Assembly (NCBI GenBank): GCA_051954955.1
Contig: JBQCHF010000208.1
Span: 1 to 64,000, forward strand
Length of the DNA: 64,000 nucleotides
Direction of reading: 5' to 3'
Source of the DNA: JBQCHF01 sp051954955
GTDB taxonomy: Bacteria; Actinomycetota; Actinomycetes; Motilibacterales; Motilibacteraceae
Shown: positions 41,914-50,720 of the stretch, in pieces
Numbering within the stretch: the first letter of the stretch is position 1
Layout: every line of letters starts with the position of its first letter
Notes under the pieces: model-generated
The model's input: only the letters and a program-made list of their open reading frames with translations
Told to the model about the DNA's origin: nothing
The model's database searches: none
Position numbers and translations under genes: made by a program

Positions 41914-42939
41914 GTGGACACAGCCGAACCCTCTGCAAGAAGGCCGGTCGTGGTGATGGCGATGACCCCGCACCTCGTGCCCAAGCTCTTCGACGACGCG
42001 GCGCTGGCCCGGATGCGGGAGGTGACCGACGTGCGCATGCCGGTCCTCGAGACCTTCGACACCGAGCCGGCACCTGGGCTGCTGCGCGCCGCGGACGTGC
42101 TGCTCACCGGCTGGGGGTGCCCGCGGGTGGACGACGCGGTGCTGGCCCGCGCGCCGCACCTGCGGGCCGTCATGCACGCGGCTGGCTCGGTGAAGGGGCA
42201 CCTTGACCCCGTCTGCTGGGAGCGGGGGATCGTGGTCTCCTCGGCGGTGGCGGCCAACGCGTTGCCGGTCGCCGAGTTCGCCCTGGCCGCCGTCCTCTTC
42301 GCGGGCAAGGGCGTGCTCGCGCTCACCGAGGACTACCGCACCCGGCGGGACTGGGTGCACCTGCAGCGGGACTGGCCCGGCATCGGGAACTACCGGCGCG
42401 TCGTCGGCGTCGTGGGCGCCTCCAGGATCGGCCGCCGGCTGCTGGAGCTGCTGCGTCCCTTCGACCTCGAGGTGCTGCTGCACGACCCCTACGTCGACGC
42501 CCTCGAGGCGGCGTCCCTCGGTGCGTGCGCGGTCGAGCTGGACGAGCTGCTGGCCGCCTCCGACGTGGTGACGCTGCACGCCCCCGCGGTCCCCGCCACG
42601 CGGCACATGCTGGACAGGCGACGGCTCGGGCTCATGCGTGACGGCGCGACGCTGGTGAACACCGCGCGGGGCTCGCTGGTCGACGGCGCCGCGTTGGAGG
42701 CCGAGCTCGTCTCCGGGCGGCTCAGCGCGTTCCTCGACGTGACCGACCCCGACGTGCCGCCGGCGTCTTCGCCCCTGTGGGAGCTGCCCAACGTGCTGCT
42801 GACCCCGCACGTGGCTGGAGCGGCCGGCAACGAGCTGCGCCGGCTCGGGGACCACGCCGTGGACGAGATCGTGCGGTTCGCCGCCGGCCGGCCGCTGGCC
42901 GGCGAGGTGCGCGCGGAGGACCTCGCCCGGATCGCATAG
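41914..42939 (+). CDS. D-2-hydroxyacid dehydrogenase family protein
   Basis: A 341-residue NAD-dependent dehydrogenase. The nucleotide-binding loop is GVVGASRIGRR (about 163-173), and the catalytic set is Arg in NTARGSLVDG (about 250), an acidic residue in DVTDPDVP (usually Glu, here Asp) and His in LTPHVAGAAG (about 301). It probably reduces a 2-keto acid or oxidises a 2-hydroxy acid, perhaps the product of the divergent operon. GTG start with AGGAG 6 bases upstream. A perfect 17-base hairpin follows the stop. Confidence 0.85.
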   Translation: MDTAEPSARRPVVVMAMTPHLVPKLFDDAALARMREVTDVRMPVLETFDTEPAPGLLRAADVLLTGWGCPRVDDAVLARAPHLRAVMHAAGSVKGHLDPVCWERGIVVSSAVAANALPVAEFALAAVLFAGKGVLALTEDYRTRRDWVHLQRDWPGIGNYRRVVGVVGASRIGRRLLELLRPFDLEVLLHDPYVDALEAASLGACAVELDELLAASDVVTLHAPAVPATRHMLDRRRLGLMRDGATLVNTARGSLVDGAALEAELVSGRLSAFLDVTDPDVPPASSPLWELPNVLLTPHVAGAAGNELRRLGDHAVDEIVRFAAGRPLAGEVRAEDLARIA

Positions 42940-42972
42940 CTCGATCTGGGGGCGGAACCGACCCAGGAAAGA

Positions 42973-43010
42973 ACTCGCCCACCGAGGAGGATTCTCCTCG
43001 GTGGGCGAGT
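42973..43010. terminator. Bidirectional stem-loop terminator
   Basis: Perfect 17-base arms (42973-42989, 42994-43010; ACTCGCCCACCGAGGAG and complement) with loop GATT, between convergent genes. A second short palindrome GATCACGG/CCGTGATC (43014-43031) follows. Confidence 0.85.
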
Positions 43011-43090
43011 ATTGATCACGGGACCGTGATCGTTCCGGGCGGGGCCGGGGGTGCGGCGGCGCTATGGCCGCCGCCGGCGCGGGGCGCCCG

Positions 43091-45604
43091 TCACGCACCC
43101 ACACCGGCGGCGGCTTGGTCCGCGAGCGCTGCGCGCGAGCGCAGCACCGCGGCGTTCACGGTGGCGAGCACGGGCTCGGCCACGAGCGCGGAGAGGTCCA
43201 GCTCGGCGCGGGTGCGCACGTGCAGCTCGACGACCTCGCCGGGAAGCAGGGTGAGGCACGCGTCGTCGACCTCGGCGTCGGGCGCGAGCCGGTCGGCGTG
43301 CAGCACCAGGTCGCGGACCACGGAGGTCGCCTCGATGTGCACGCGGTAGCCGCCGGCCTCGGGCACCGCCTGGGCCACCAGGGGTTCGGCGACGTAGGCG
43401 AGGTCGCGGTCCTCGGCGAAGAACCACAGTCCACGCTGCTCGCCGGCGGTGGCGACCAGCACCTCCGACGTCACGTCGGCGGGGGCGGCCAGGGCTGCCG
43501 GCAGCTCGTGCTCGAGCACGCTGTGAGGGGCGACCACGACCGGCGCCACCAGCGCGTCGAGCAGCGAGCCGTCGAAGCCGTGCCGCTCCACCGAGAGCGT
43601 GGTCTCCCACGGCTCGTCGGACTGGTTGACGACGGCGGCCACCAGCCGGCCCTCGCGGGGCTGGACGGTGACGAGACGGTCGGCGAAGGCCCGGCGCAGG
43701 GCGTACCAGAGCGGCTTGCGCCGCTCGGCGCCGTCCACCGCGGCCCAGGAGATGACCGGCCAGCAGTCGTTGAGCTGCCACACGATGGCGCCGGCCACGC
43801 TCGGCCAGCGGGACCGCCAGTGCTCCACGCCCAGCTGGATCGCCCGGGCCTGGTTGACCTGCGTGAGGTGGTGCCAGTCGTCGGCGTCGAAGCCCTCGCC
43901 GAAGTGGTCGGCGAGGCCCCGCAGCAGGTTCTCCTGGCCGAACTTGGCCTTCTGGTGCGCCACGACGCCTGGGGAGTCCGGCGAGAACGGCCGGTCGGAG
44001 ACCGCCTCGCGCAGCGTCGCCCAGGCCGGCGGCGCCTGCCAGCCGAACTCGGAGACGAAGGGCGGGGCGTAGTCGCGGTAGCCGGTGTAGTCGCGGCCGT
44101 TCCAGACGTCCCAGATGTGGATGCACCCGTGGTCGGGGTCGTTCGGCGGCAGGTCCGCCGAGCCGGACCACGGCGAGCCCGCCCAGTACGGCCGCGTCGG
44201 GTCCACCTCGGCCACGATCGAGGGGAGCAGGTCGTAGTAGTAGCCCAGGCCCCAGCTGCGCCCCTCGAGCGGTTCGCGCCAGTGCCAGACGTCGAAGCCC
44301 CAGATGTTCTCGTTGTTGCCGTTCCACAGGACCAGGCTGGGGTGCGGGGTGAGGCGGGCGACGTTCTCGCGGGCCTCGGCCTCGACCTCGGACCAGAGCG
44401 GCTCCTCCTCCGGGTAGGCGGCGCAGGCGAACAGGAAGTCCTGCCACACCATGAGGCCGAGCTCGTCGCAGGCGTCGTAGAAGTCGCCGGTCTCGTAGAG
44501 GCCACCGCCCCAGACCCGGACCAGGTCGACGTTGGCCTCGCAGGCCTGCTGCAGCCGGCGGCGGTAGCGGGCGGCGTCGACACGGTGCGGGAAGCAGTCG
44601 TCGGGGATCCAGTTGACCCCGCGGGCGAAGACCGAGACGTCGTTGACCACGAAGGTGAACGCGGTGCGCTGCTCGTCCCCGGTCGTGTCGATCCGGAAGG
44701 AGCGGAACCCGATCCGGCGCTGCCAGGCGTCGAGGTCCTCGCCGTCGACGGTCTGCAGGGTGACGGCGCAGGCGTATAGGGGCTGCTCGCCGAGACTGCG
44801 CGGCCACCACAGCTCGGGCTGGGGGACCTCGACGACGGCGACGGCCTGGTCCGCGCCCGCGGGCACGGTCACGCTAGCGCTCCGGCCGGCGACGTCGACG
44901 CGGACGAGCAGCTCGTGGTCGCGGGCGGCTGCGGTGCGCTCGAGGTCGACGTGCACCTCGACCCGGCCGTCGGGGCGCTCGGCGGTGGGGACCAGGGTCA
45001 CCAGCGGGCGGACCTGGGCGAGCCGGGCGGTGCTCCAGGCGTGCAGGGAGACCGGCTTCCAGATCCCGGCGGTGACGAGCGTCGGGCCCCAGTCCCAGCC
45101 GAAGTTGCACGCCATCTTCCGCACGAAGTTCCCGGGCTCCGGGTAGGCGTTCGGGTGGACGCCCAGCTCGCGCTGCAGACGCTCGGCCTCGTCGTAGACC
45201 GAGGCGAAGCGCACCTCCAGGTCGCGTGCTCCGCCGGCCAGCGCAGCGGTGACGTCGAAGCGGTACGAGCGGTGCATGTTGCGGGTGCTGCCGATCTCCG
45301 TCCCGCCCAGCAGCACCGTGGCCATGGTGTCCAGGCCCTCGAAGACCAGGTCGACCCGCTCGTGCGCAGAGAGATCAGCGTCGTCGAGGCTGGTGCGGTA
45401 GGTCCAGGCCGAGCGCCCGACCCAGTGCTGGGCGTCCTCGTTGCGGTCCAGGTAGGGGTCGGCGAGCAGCCCGGCGGCCATCAGGTCGGTGTGCACGCAC
45501 CCCGGCACCTGTGCCGGCAGCACCCGCCCCGAGACCTCCGCCGGTACTCCCTCGGCCGGAGCGTGCAGGGTCCAGCTCGCGGTCAGGGGCAGGTGGCGGT
45601 CCAT
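43091..45604 (-). CDS. GH2 beta-mannosidase
   Basis: An 837-residue family 2 glycoside hydrolase of the beta-mannosidase subgroup, full length. The sugar-binding domain (about 1-190) is followed by an immunoglobulin-like domain and the TIM barrel (about 300-600). RVWGGGLYETGDFYDACDELG and the acid/base Glu432 in WNGNNEN are typical, and the nucleophile is Glu519 in SEFGW. There is no signal peptide, so it acts in the cytoplasm on imported mannosides. It lies 70 bases downstream of the permease genes on the same strand, so imported beta-mannosyl oligosaccharides are the likely substrate. Confidence 0.88.
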   Translation of the reverse strand: MDRHLPLTASWTLHAPAEGVPAEVSGRVLPAQVPGCVHTDLMAAGLLADPYLDRNEDAQHWVGRSAWTYRTSLDDADLSAHERVDLVFEGLDTMATVLLGGTEIGSTRNMHRSYRFDVTAALAGGARDLEVRFASVYDEAERLQRELGVHPNAYPEPGNFVRKMACNFGWDWGPTLVTAGIWKPVSLHAWSTARLAQVRPLVTLVPTAERPDGRVEVHVDLERTAAARDHELLVRVDVAGRSASVTVPAGADQAVAVVEVPQPELWWPRSLGEQPLYACAVTLQTVDGEDLDAWQRRIGFRSFRIDTTGDEQRTAFTFVVNDVSVFARGVNWIPDDCFPHRVDAARYRRRLQQACEANVDLVRVWGGGLYETGDFYDACDELGLMVWQDFLFACAAYPEEEPLWSEVEAEARENVARLTPHPSLVLWNGNNENIWGFDVWHWREPLEGRSWGLGYYYDLLPSIVAEVDPTRPYWAGSPWSGSADLPPNDPDHGCIHIWDVWNGRDYTGYRDYAPPFVSEFGWQAPPAWATLREAVSDRPFSPDSPGVVAHQKAKFGQENLLRGLADHFGEGFDADDWHHLTQVNQARAIQLGVEHWRSRWPSVAGAIVWQLNDCWPVISWAAVDGAERRKPLWYALRRAFADRLVTVQPREGRLVAAVVNQSDEPWETTLSVERHGFDGSLLDALVAPVVVAPHSVLEHELPAALAAPADVTSEVLVATAGEQRGLWFFAEDRDLAYVAEPLVAQAVPEAGGYRVHIEATSVVRDLVLHADRLAPDAEVDDACLTLLPGEVVELHVRTRAELDLSALVAEPVLATVNAAVLRSRAALADQAAAGVGA

Positions 45605-45674
45605 GGTCCTCCGTCGTTGGCCCCGGGCGGGGCAGGTCGATGGGTCGGTCGGTGCGGGTGGGCGGGGGAGGGCG

Positions 45675-46580
45675 TCAGGACTTCAGCGCGCCCTGCGTCA
45701 CACCGGCCACGATGTAGCGCTGCATGAAGACGAACAGGATCACCAGCGGAGCGGCGGCGAGCAGCACGGCAGCCGCCAGCAGCGCCCACTCGTTGGTGTA
45801 CTGCCCCTTGAAGGCGTAGAGGCCGAGCGTGACGGGATACTTGTTCGGGTCGGCCAGGTAGATGGTGGCGGCGATGATGTCGTTCCAGATCGTGATGGCG
45901 TGCAGGATGAACACGGTCACCAGCACCGGCCGGATCAGCGGCGCCACGAAGGTGAACAGGTAGCGGAAGTAGCCGCAGCCGTCGATCGCCGCCGCCTCGT
46001 CCAGCTCCTTGGGCAGTGAGCGCAGGTAGCCCATGACCAGCAGGGGCCCGACGCCGAGCGATCCGGTCATCAGCAGGATGTAGCCCAGGCGGCTGTCGTA
46101 GAGGCCCAGCTTGAGCATGAGCTGGAACTGCGCGGTGAGCGCGTTCGGCAGGAACAGCGAGATGACGAACAGCACCGGCCAGAACCGCTTCGAGCCGCGG
46201 ATGTAGCCGCGGGCCACCGGGAACGCGAGCAGCAGGGTGCCGAGCGTGCCCAGGGTGGCCGCGACGCCGGTGTACAGGATGCTGTTGAGGAAGTAGGTCC
46301 CGAAGTTGCCCCGCTGCCAGGCCTCCGAGAAGTTCGACCAGGCCAGGCCGTGGGTGAGGCCGGTGGGGTCGATGAGGAACTGCTGGTTGCTCTTGAACGC
46401 CGTGTTGAGCAGGAACAGCAGCGGGACCAGATAGGTGAGCGCGGCGGCCACCGACACGAGGTAGACGAAGCCGCGGCCGCCCTTGGCCCCGCGGGCACGC
46501 CGGGGCCTCCCCGGGACGGTCGGGGTGGGCTGCGGCGCGCGCTGGGCCGGCGGTGCGGTGGGCAGGGCGGAGGTGGTCAC
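45675..46580 (-). CDS. Sugar ABC transporter permease (MalG-type)
   Basis: A 301-residue membrane protein with six hydrophobic segments after a Pro/Arg-rich N-terminal tail. The permease signature EAA loop is near residue 200: LDEAAAIDGCGYFRYLFTFVAPLIRPV (shown in part as DEAAAIDGCG). It pairs with the permease encoded just upstream; GTG start overlaps its stop. Typical of the MalFG family that imports oligosaccharides. Confidence 0.88.
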   Translation of the reverse strand: MTTSALPTAPPAQRAPQPTPTVPGRPRRARGAKGGRGFVYLVSVAAALTYLVPLLFLLNTAFKSNQQFLIDPTGLTHGLAWSNFSEAWQRGNFGTYFLNSILYTGVAATLGTLGTLLLAFPVARGYIRGSKRFWPVLFVISLFLPNALTAQFQLMLKLGLYDSRLGYILLMTGSLGVGPLLVMGYLRSLPKELDEAAAIDGCGYFRYLFTFVAPLIRPVLVTVFILHAITIWNDIIAATIYLADPNKYPVTLGLYAFKGQYTNEWALLAAAVLLAAAPLVILFVFMQRYIVAGVTQGALKS

Positions 46581-47503
46581 AGCTGCGTCTCCCGACGGCG
46601 GAGGTACCCGAGGGCGGCGAGGGCGAAGACGCCCACGAGGACGAACTGGATGATCGAGACGGCCGAGGCCAGACCCTGCTGCTGCACCGAGGACCCGGTG
46701 GCGCTGGAGTCGAAGCCGATGGTGAAGATCTTCAGCGCCAGCACCGAGGTGTAGGGCTTGTCGTTGGTGAGGACGAAGATCAGCTGGAACGTCTGCAGGG
46801 CTCCGATGATGGAGATGAGGACGTTGGCCGTCACCGCGGGCGCGACCATGGGGACGGTCACGTTGCGGAAGGTCTGCACCGGGCCGGCGCCGTCCACGGT
46901 GGCGGCCTCGTAGAGGTCGGTGGGCACCGACTGCAGCCCCGCCAGGAAGATCATCATCGCGTAGCCCATGCTCGACCAGATCTGGATGCAGACCACGATC
47001 GGGAAGGCGAGGTGCGGGTCGCCGAGGAAGGCCGACTCGGACCCGAACAGGCCCCACAGGCTGGCTGCGGGTCCGCCGGTCGGGTTGAAGAACAGCAGCC
47101 AGGTCAGGCCGATGACCGTCACGCCGAGCACGACCGGAAGGAAGATCAGCGACCGGTAGAAGGTGCCGCCCCGGGGCCGCTGGTTGAGCACCACGGCCAG
47201 CACCAGGGCGATGGCGTTCTGCACCACGGTGACCGCCAGGCAGAACTCGAGCGTCCGCTTGAGCAGGGCCCAGTTCTCGGTGGCCTGCGGGCCCGAGAAG
47301 AACTGGCGGTAGTTCTCCAGACCGATCCAGTGCCAGGGCACGCCGGGGATCCCGGAGATGTCGGTGAGGGACATGACTCCGACGGCGCCGGCCGGCAGCA
47401 GGTGGAACACCAGGAACAGCGCCATCGGGGCGATGATGCCCAGGGTGGGCGCCCAGCGCCGGCGCCGGCCGGTGCCGAACGGGCTGGCGGTCGTCGTGGC
47501 CAC
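46577..47503 (-). CDS. Sugar ABC transporter permease (MalF-type)
   Basis: A 308-residue membrane protein with about six hydrophobic segments and an EAA-type loop (YEAATVDGAGPVQTFRNVTVPM, quoted here in part as EAATVDGAG). It forms the channel with the MalG-type partner. No ATP-binding subunit is encoded in the cluster, so a shared MsiK-type ATPase elsewhere is probably used, as in many actinobacteria. Confidence 0.88.
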   Translation of the reverse strand: MATTTASPFGTGRRRRWAPTLGIIAPMALFLVFHLLPAGAVGVMSLTDISGIPGVPWHWIGLENYRQFFSGPQATENWALLKRTLEFCLAVTVVQNAIALVLAVVLNQRPRGGTFYRSLIFLPVVLGVTVIGLTWLLFFNPTGGPAASLWGLFGSESAFLGDPHLAFPIVVCIQIWSSMGYAMMIFLAGLQSVPTDLYEAATVDGAGPVQTFRNVTVPMVAPAVTANVLISIIGALQTFQLIFVLTNDKPYTSVLALKIFTIGFDSSATGSSVQQQGLASAVSIIQFVLVGVFALAALGYLRRRETQL

Positions 47504-47555
47504 GGCTCGGCCTCCTGTCGGGCGGATCGGGAACAGCGGAGGGACTGGGTGGTGC

Positions 47556-47595
47556 CCGGCCGGGGACCGCGGTGCGGACGGCGGTCCCCAGCCGG
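47556..47595 (-). terminator. Hairpin between binding protein and permeases
   Basis: Arms 47556-47570 and 47581-47595 (15 bases, one mismatch) with a 10-base loop, between the binding-protein stop and permease start. It may terminate or stabilise part of the transcript so that the binding protein is made in excess. Confidence 0.6.
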
Positions 47596-47629
47596 AGCTG
47601 TTCAGCGCAGCTGGTTCAGCGGGCGCTGG

Positions 47630-48982
47630 TCACCCCTTGGGGAGCGAGGCGCTCCAGTCCTTCTGGTTGTTGGTGGCGAGCGCGCCCATGTCGCTCACCG
47701 TCCCCATCGGCGCGATCTGGTCGTACGGGAAGCCGACGCGGATCGCCTTGGGGGCGGTGGGGTTCGGGTGGAAGACCTGGCCCCAGGTGGGCGAGAAGCC
47801 GTTCGGGCCGAGGTACTGGGCCATCGAGTCCAGGAACGCGGTGCTCTTGATGTTGGGCTGGACCGGCAGCACGCCCGCGCTGCTCACCCACGTCTGGTAG
47901 ACGTCGGGCTGGGAGTAGAAGGCGATGAACTTCTGGGCCAGGTCCTTGTGCTTGGCGTTCGCCGGAATGGCGATGTTGTTCTCGAGCTTGCCGCGCAGGA
48001 TGTTGTTCGCGGGGTCGTTGCTCCCCGGCAGCGGGAACATCGAGAACTTCAGGTTGGCGTTCGCCTGGGCCAGGCTCGGCTGCTGCCAGGTGCCCTCGGG
48101 GAACATGGCGGCCTTGCCGGAGGCGAACACGGCCGAGGCGGCCGCGTCGGTGCTGCCCGGGAAGGTCTTCGGTGCGTAGGAGTAGATCTTCTGGATCTTG
48201 TTCAGGACGTCGACCTGCGTCGGGTCGCTGAACTTCGCCTCACCGGTCCACAGCGCCTTGTCCAGCGCGGCCATGTCCGGCACCGCGGAGTCCACGATGC
48301 CCTCCATGACCAGGCCGACCGGCCACTTCTCCGCGCCACCCATCACGATCGGGGTGACGCCGTTGGCCTTGAAGGTGTCCAGGGCCTTGACGAAGTCGTC
48401 CCAGGTCTTGGGGACCTGCACGTTGTACTTCGCGAAGAGGTCCTGGTTGTAGTAGACGCCGTTGACGTAGCTGGCAGCGGTCGGCACGGCGTAGTCCTTG
48501 CCGTTGAACTGCTCGTCCTTGCGCGCGCCCGGCGACCAGTTGTCCAGGTAGGAGCCGCTCAGCTCGGTCCACTGGCCGGCCTTGAGACCGCGGACCCAGT
48601 CGCTGTCCTGCACGCCCTTGGCGTAGTCCGGCGTCTCGCGGGTGCCGCCGGAGGAGTTGCCTTCGGTCACGTCGACGTCGCCGGCCGTAAGACGGGCGGT
48701 GCGGACCTTGGGGAAGTTCTCCGTGGGGATGAAGGAGAACTCGACCTTGGTGCCGGGGTTGGCCTTCTCGAAGGCCGTGCCGACGGCCTGCCAGGCGGCG
48801 TTGGTCGGCTTGTTGTCGTGGATGAGCACCTTGATGGTGCCGCCGGCGCTGCTGGCCGCGTTGCCGGTCGAGCCGCCGCCTCCGCAGGCGGTGAGGGTGA
48901 GGGAGAGCGCGCCGAGGGCGGCAGCGCCGGCGAGGGCCAGGCGGCCCTTGCGGCGCCGGGGGATCGCGGACGGTCCGGGCAT
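47630..48982 (-). CDS. Sugar ABC transporter substrate-binding lipoprotein
   Basis: A 450-residue family-1 extracellular solute-binding protein. The leader LALAGAAALGALSLTLTAC ends in a lipobox with Cys33. Conserved segments include NDQDLFAKYNVQVPKTWDDF-like (YYNQDLFAKYNVQVPKTWDD, about 168-187), FPEGTWQQPS near 300 and the WDDF helix. It captures an oligosaccharide outside the cell and delivers it to the two permeases. Given the beta-mannosidase downstream, a manno-oligosaccharide is the likely ligand. Confidence 0.88.
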   Translation of the reverse strand: MPGPSAIPRRRKGRLALAGAAALGALSLTLTACGGGGSTGNAASSAGGTIKVLIHDNKPTNAAWQAVGTAFEKANPGTKVEFSFIPTENFPKVRTARLTAGDVDVTEGNSSGGTRETPDYAKGVQDSDWVRGLKAGQWTELSGSYLDNWSPGARKDEQFNGKDYAVPTAASYVNGVYYNQDLFAKYNVQVPKTWDDFVKALDTFKANGVTPIVMGGAEKWPVGLVMEGIVDSAVPDMAALDKALWTGEAKFSDPTQVDVLNKIQKIYSYAPKTFPGSTDAAASAVFASGKAAMFPEGTWQQPSLAQANANLKFSMFPLPGSNDPANNILRGKLENNIAIPANAKHKDLAQKFIAFYSQPDVYQTWVSSAGVLPVQPNIKSTAFLDSMAQYLGPNGFSPTWGQVFHPNPTAPKAIRVGFPYDQIAPMGTVSDMGALATNNQKDWSASLPKG

Positions 48983-49088
48983 GGCAGACAGCTCCTGTCG
49001 TACGGCGGGGACGTGGGTGAGGTCGGACGGTGCGGTGGAGCGGGTGGAGCGGTGGTGCTGACGGGATCAGTGGGTCCGCAGGCAGCGG

Positions 49089-50156
49089 TCAGCGGCGCGG
49101 TGGCGCCACCGACGAGCGGCGGACGAGGTCGACCGGCACGAGCGTGGTGACGGCGGGGGTCTGCGGGTCGTCGGCGCGGGCCAGCAGGCGATGAACCGCG
49201 ACGGCGCCGAGGACTGGGAGGTCCAGGCGGAAGGTGGTCAGGGGCGGGAAGGTGTGGGCGCCCAGCTCGTCGCCGGCGCCCACCACCGACACGTCGTCGG
49301 GCACGATGCAGCCGTGCTCGCGCAGGGCGAGCAGCGCGCCGGAGGCGGTCACGTCGTTGGCGCAGAACAGGCCGGTGAAGGGGGCGTCGCCGGCGAGGAG
49401 TCGACGGGTGGCGGCGTAGGCGCCCTGCTGGGTGAGGTCGCAGCTCTCGACCAGCTCGGGGCGGAACGGGACGCCCGCGTGGGCGAGAGCGTCGCGCAGG
49501 CCGCGGGCGCGCTGCTCGATGGCCGGCACGGCGTTGCGGACGGCGGAGCCGGGGAGCAGCGGGCCCCCGATGAAGGCGATGTCCTGGTGCCCGGCGCGCA
49601 GCATCTCGTCCACGACCTGGCGGGCGCCCTCGGCGTAGTCCGGCAGGACCGCGTCGTGGCCGGCGCCCTCGAGCTGGGAGTCGACCACGACGACCGGGAT
49701 GCCGAGGTGCTCGACGGCCTCGACGACCTCGGGGCTGGGCACGCCCACGAGCAGGGTGGCGTCGATGCCGAGCTCGCCGATCCGCTCGACCACTTCGGCC
49801 GGCGAGACGCCGGCGCCGGGGAGCGAGCGGTAGGTGACGCTGGCGCCGCGGCGGCCCGCCTCGGTCTCGACACCGTGCAGCACGCCGGCCCAGAAGGGCG
49901 CCATCAGGTCGCTGGTGGTGGGCAGGTGGGGGAGCGTGAGCAGGTAGCCGATGCTGCGGGCCGGGGTGGTCGCGATGGTCGGGACCCCCGCCCGGACCTG
50001 GCGCGGAAGGTAGCCGAGCTCGGCCGCGGACCGGAGCACCCGCTCGCGCAGCTCGCCGGCCACGTTGTGGTGCTGGTTCAGCACCCGGGAGACGGTGCCG
50101 CTGGAGACGTTGGCGTGCCGGGCGACGTCCCGGACGGTGACTGCGGTGCGTCCCAC
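49089..50156 (-). CDS. LacI family transcriptional regulator
   Basis: A 355-residue LacI-type protein. The helix-turn-helix VTVRDVARHANVSSGTVSRVLNQ lies at about residues 6-28, followed by a PBP-like sugar domain (IGYLLTLPHLPTTSDLMAPFWAG, FCANDVTASGALLALRE, VVGAGDELG). It heads the mannoside importer operon on the same strand and likely represses it. The GTG at 50156 was chosen because AGGAGGGA precedes it by about 5 bases and the HTH then starts near residue 6. Three CATGACG repeats just upstream may be its operators. Confidence 0.88.
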   Translation of the reverse strand: MGRTAVTVRDVARHANVSSGTVSRVLNQHHNVAGELRERVLRSAAELGYLPRQVRAGVPTIATTPARSIGYLLTLPHLPTTSDLMAPFWAGVLHGVETEAGRRGASVTYRSLPGAGVSPAEVVERIGELGIDATLLVGVPSPEVVEAVEHLGIPVVVVDSQLEGAGHDAVLPDYAEGARQVVDEMLRAGHQDIAFIGGPLLPGSAVRNAVPAIEQRARGLRDALAHAGVPFRPELVESCDLTQQGAYAATRRLLAGDAPFTGLFCANDVTASGALLALREHGCIVPDDVSVVGAGDELGAHTFPPLTTFRLDLPVLGAVAVHRLLARADDPQTPAVTTLVPVDLVRRSSVAPPRR

Positions 50157-50720
50157 GACGGTCCCTCCTCCCAGTCGGCGTCGGTGCCTGTTCGTCAGCG
50201 CCGTCATGACGCTTCATGACGTTGTGGTGAACTGAACGGCCATGACGGTGACCGCGTCAAGACCTTGTTCTCGGAACGTGTCCTCCCGGTGAGGGCCGCG
50301 GGCGGTGGCCTTCCGGGTCGCTTTGGGCTCCTGACCTGCGCTTTCACGGGCGCGCGGCGATCATGAACGGCGGCGCGGCGGCGTTGAACGATGAACGTTC
50401 ATCCTCGGCCGGTCGCCACATCCCGTTCATGAACGCGGCCCCGCGCCGGGCCGCCTTGAGGGCCAGGGGTTCGCCCGCTGACCTGCGCAGATCACGTCCG
50501 CGGTGAACGTTCCGCGCTCGGCAGCGTGACTGGTCGCTCCCTTGACGTGGCTTGTGCACCGGTCACACCGTTCCGGCGCACGGCGTCCGCTTCGCGCCGG
50601 GACCGCTCGTCGGCCGCGCTCCGCCGCCCCGACGTGCCCCGACCCAGCCCGCGCCGTCTCCCGTCGCTGTCCCGGCTATCCCACGACGACGTGCCCACGC
50701 GCGAGAACGGAGCAGTACCA
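50157..50720. other. Divergent intergenic region rich in palindromes
   Basis: This 564-base stretch between a LacI gene and a Tat-exported protein contains three CATGACG copies (50205, 50215, 50241; the first inside palindrome CGTCATGACG at 50202-50211), perfect palindromes ATGAACGTTCAT (50391-50402) and CGTTCATGAACG (50424-50435), and GAACGTTC again at 50505-50512. These look like operators. An upstream open frame from 50526 was judged non-coding because it is Arg/Ser/Pro-rich. Confidence 0.55.
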
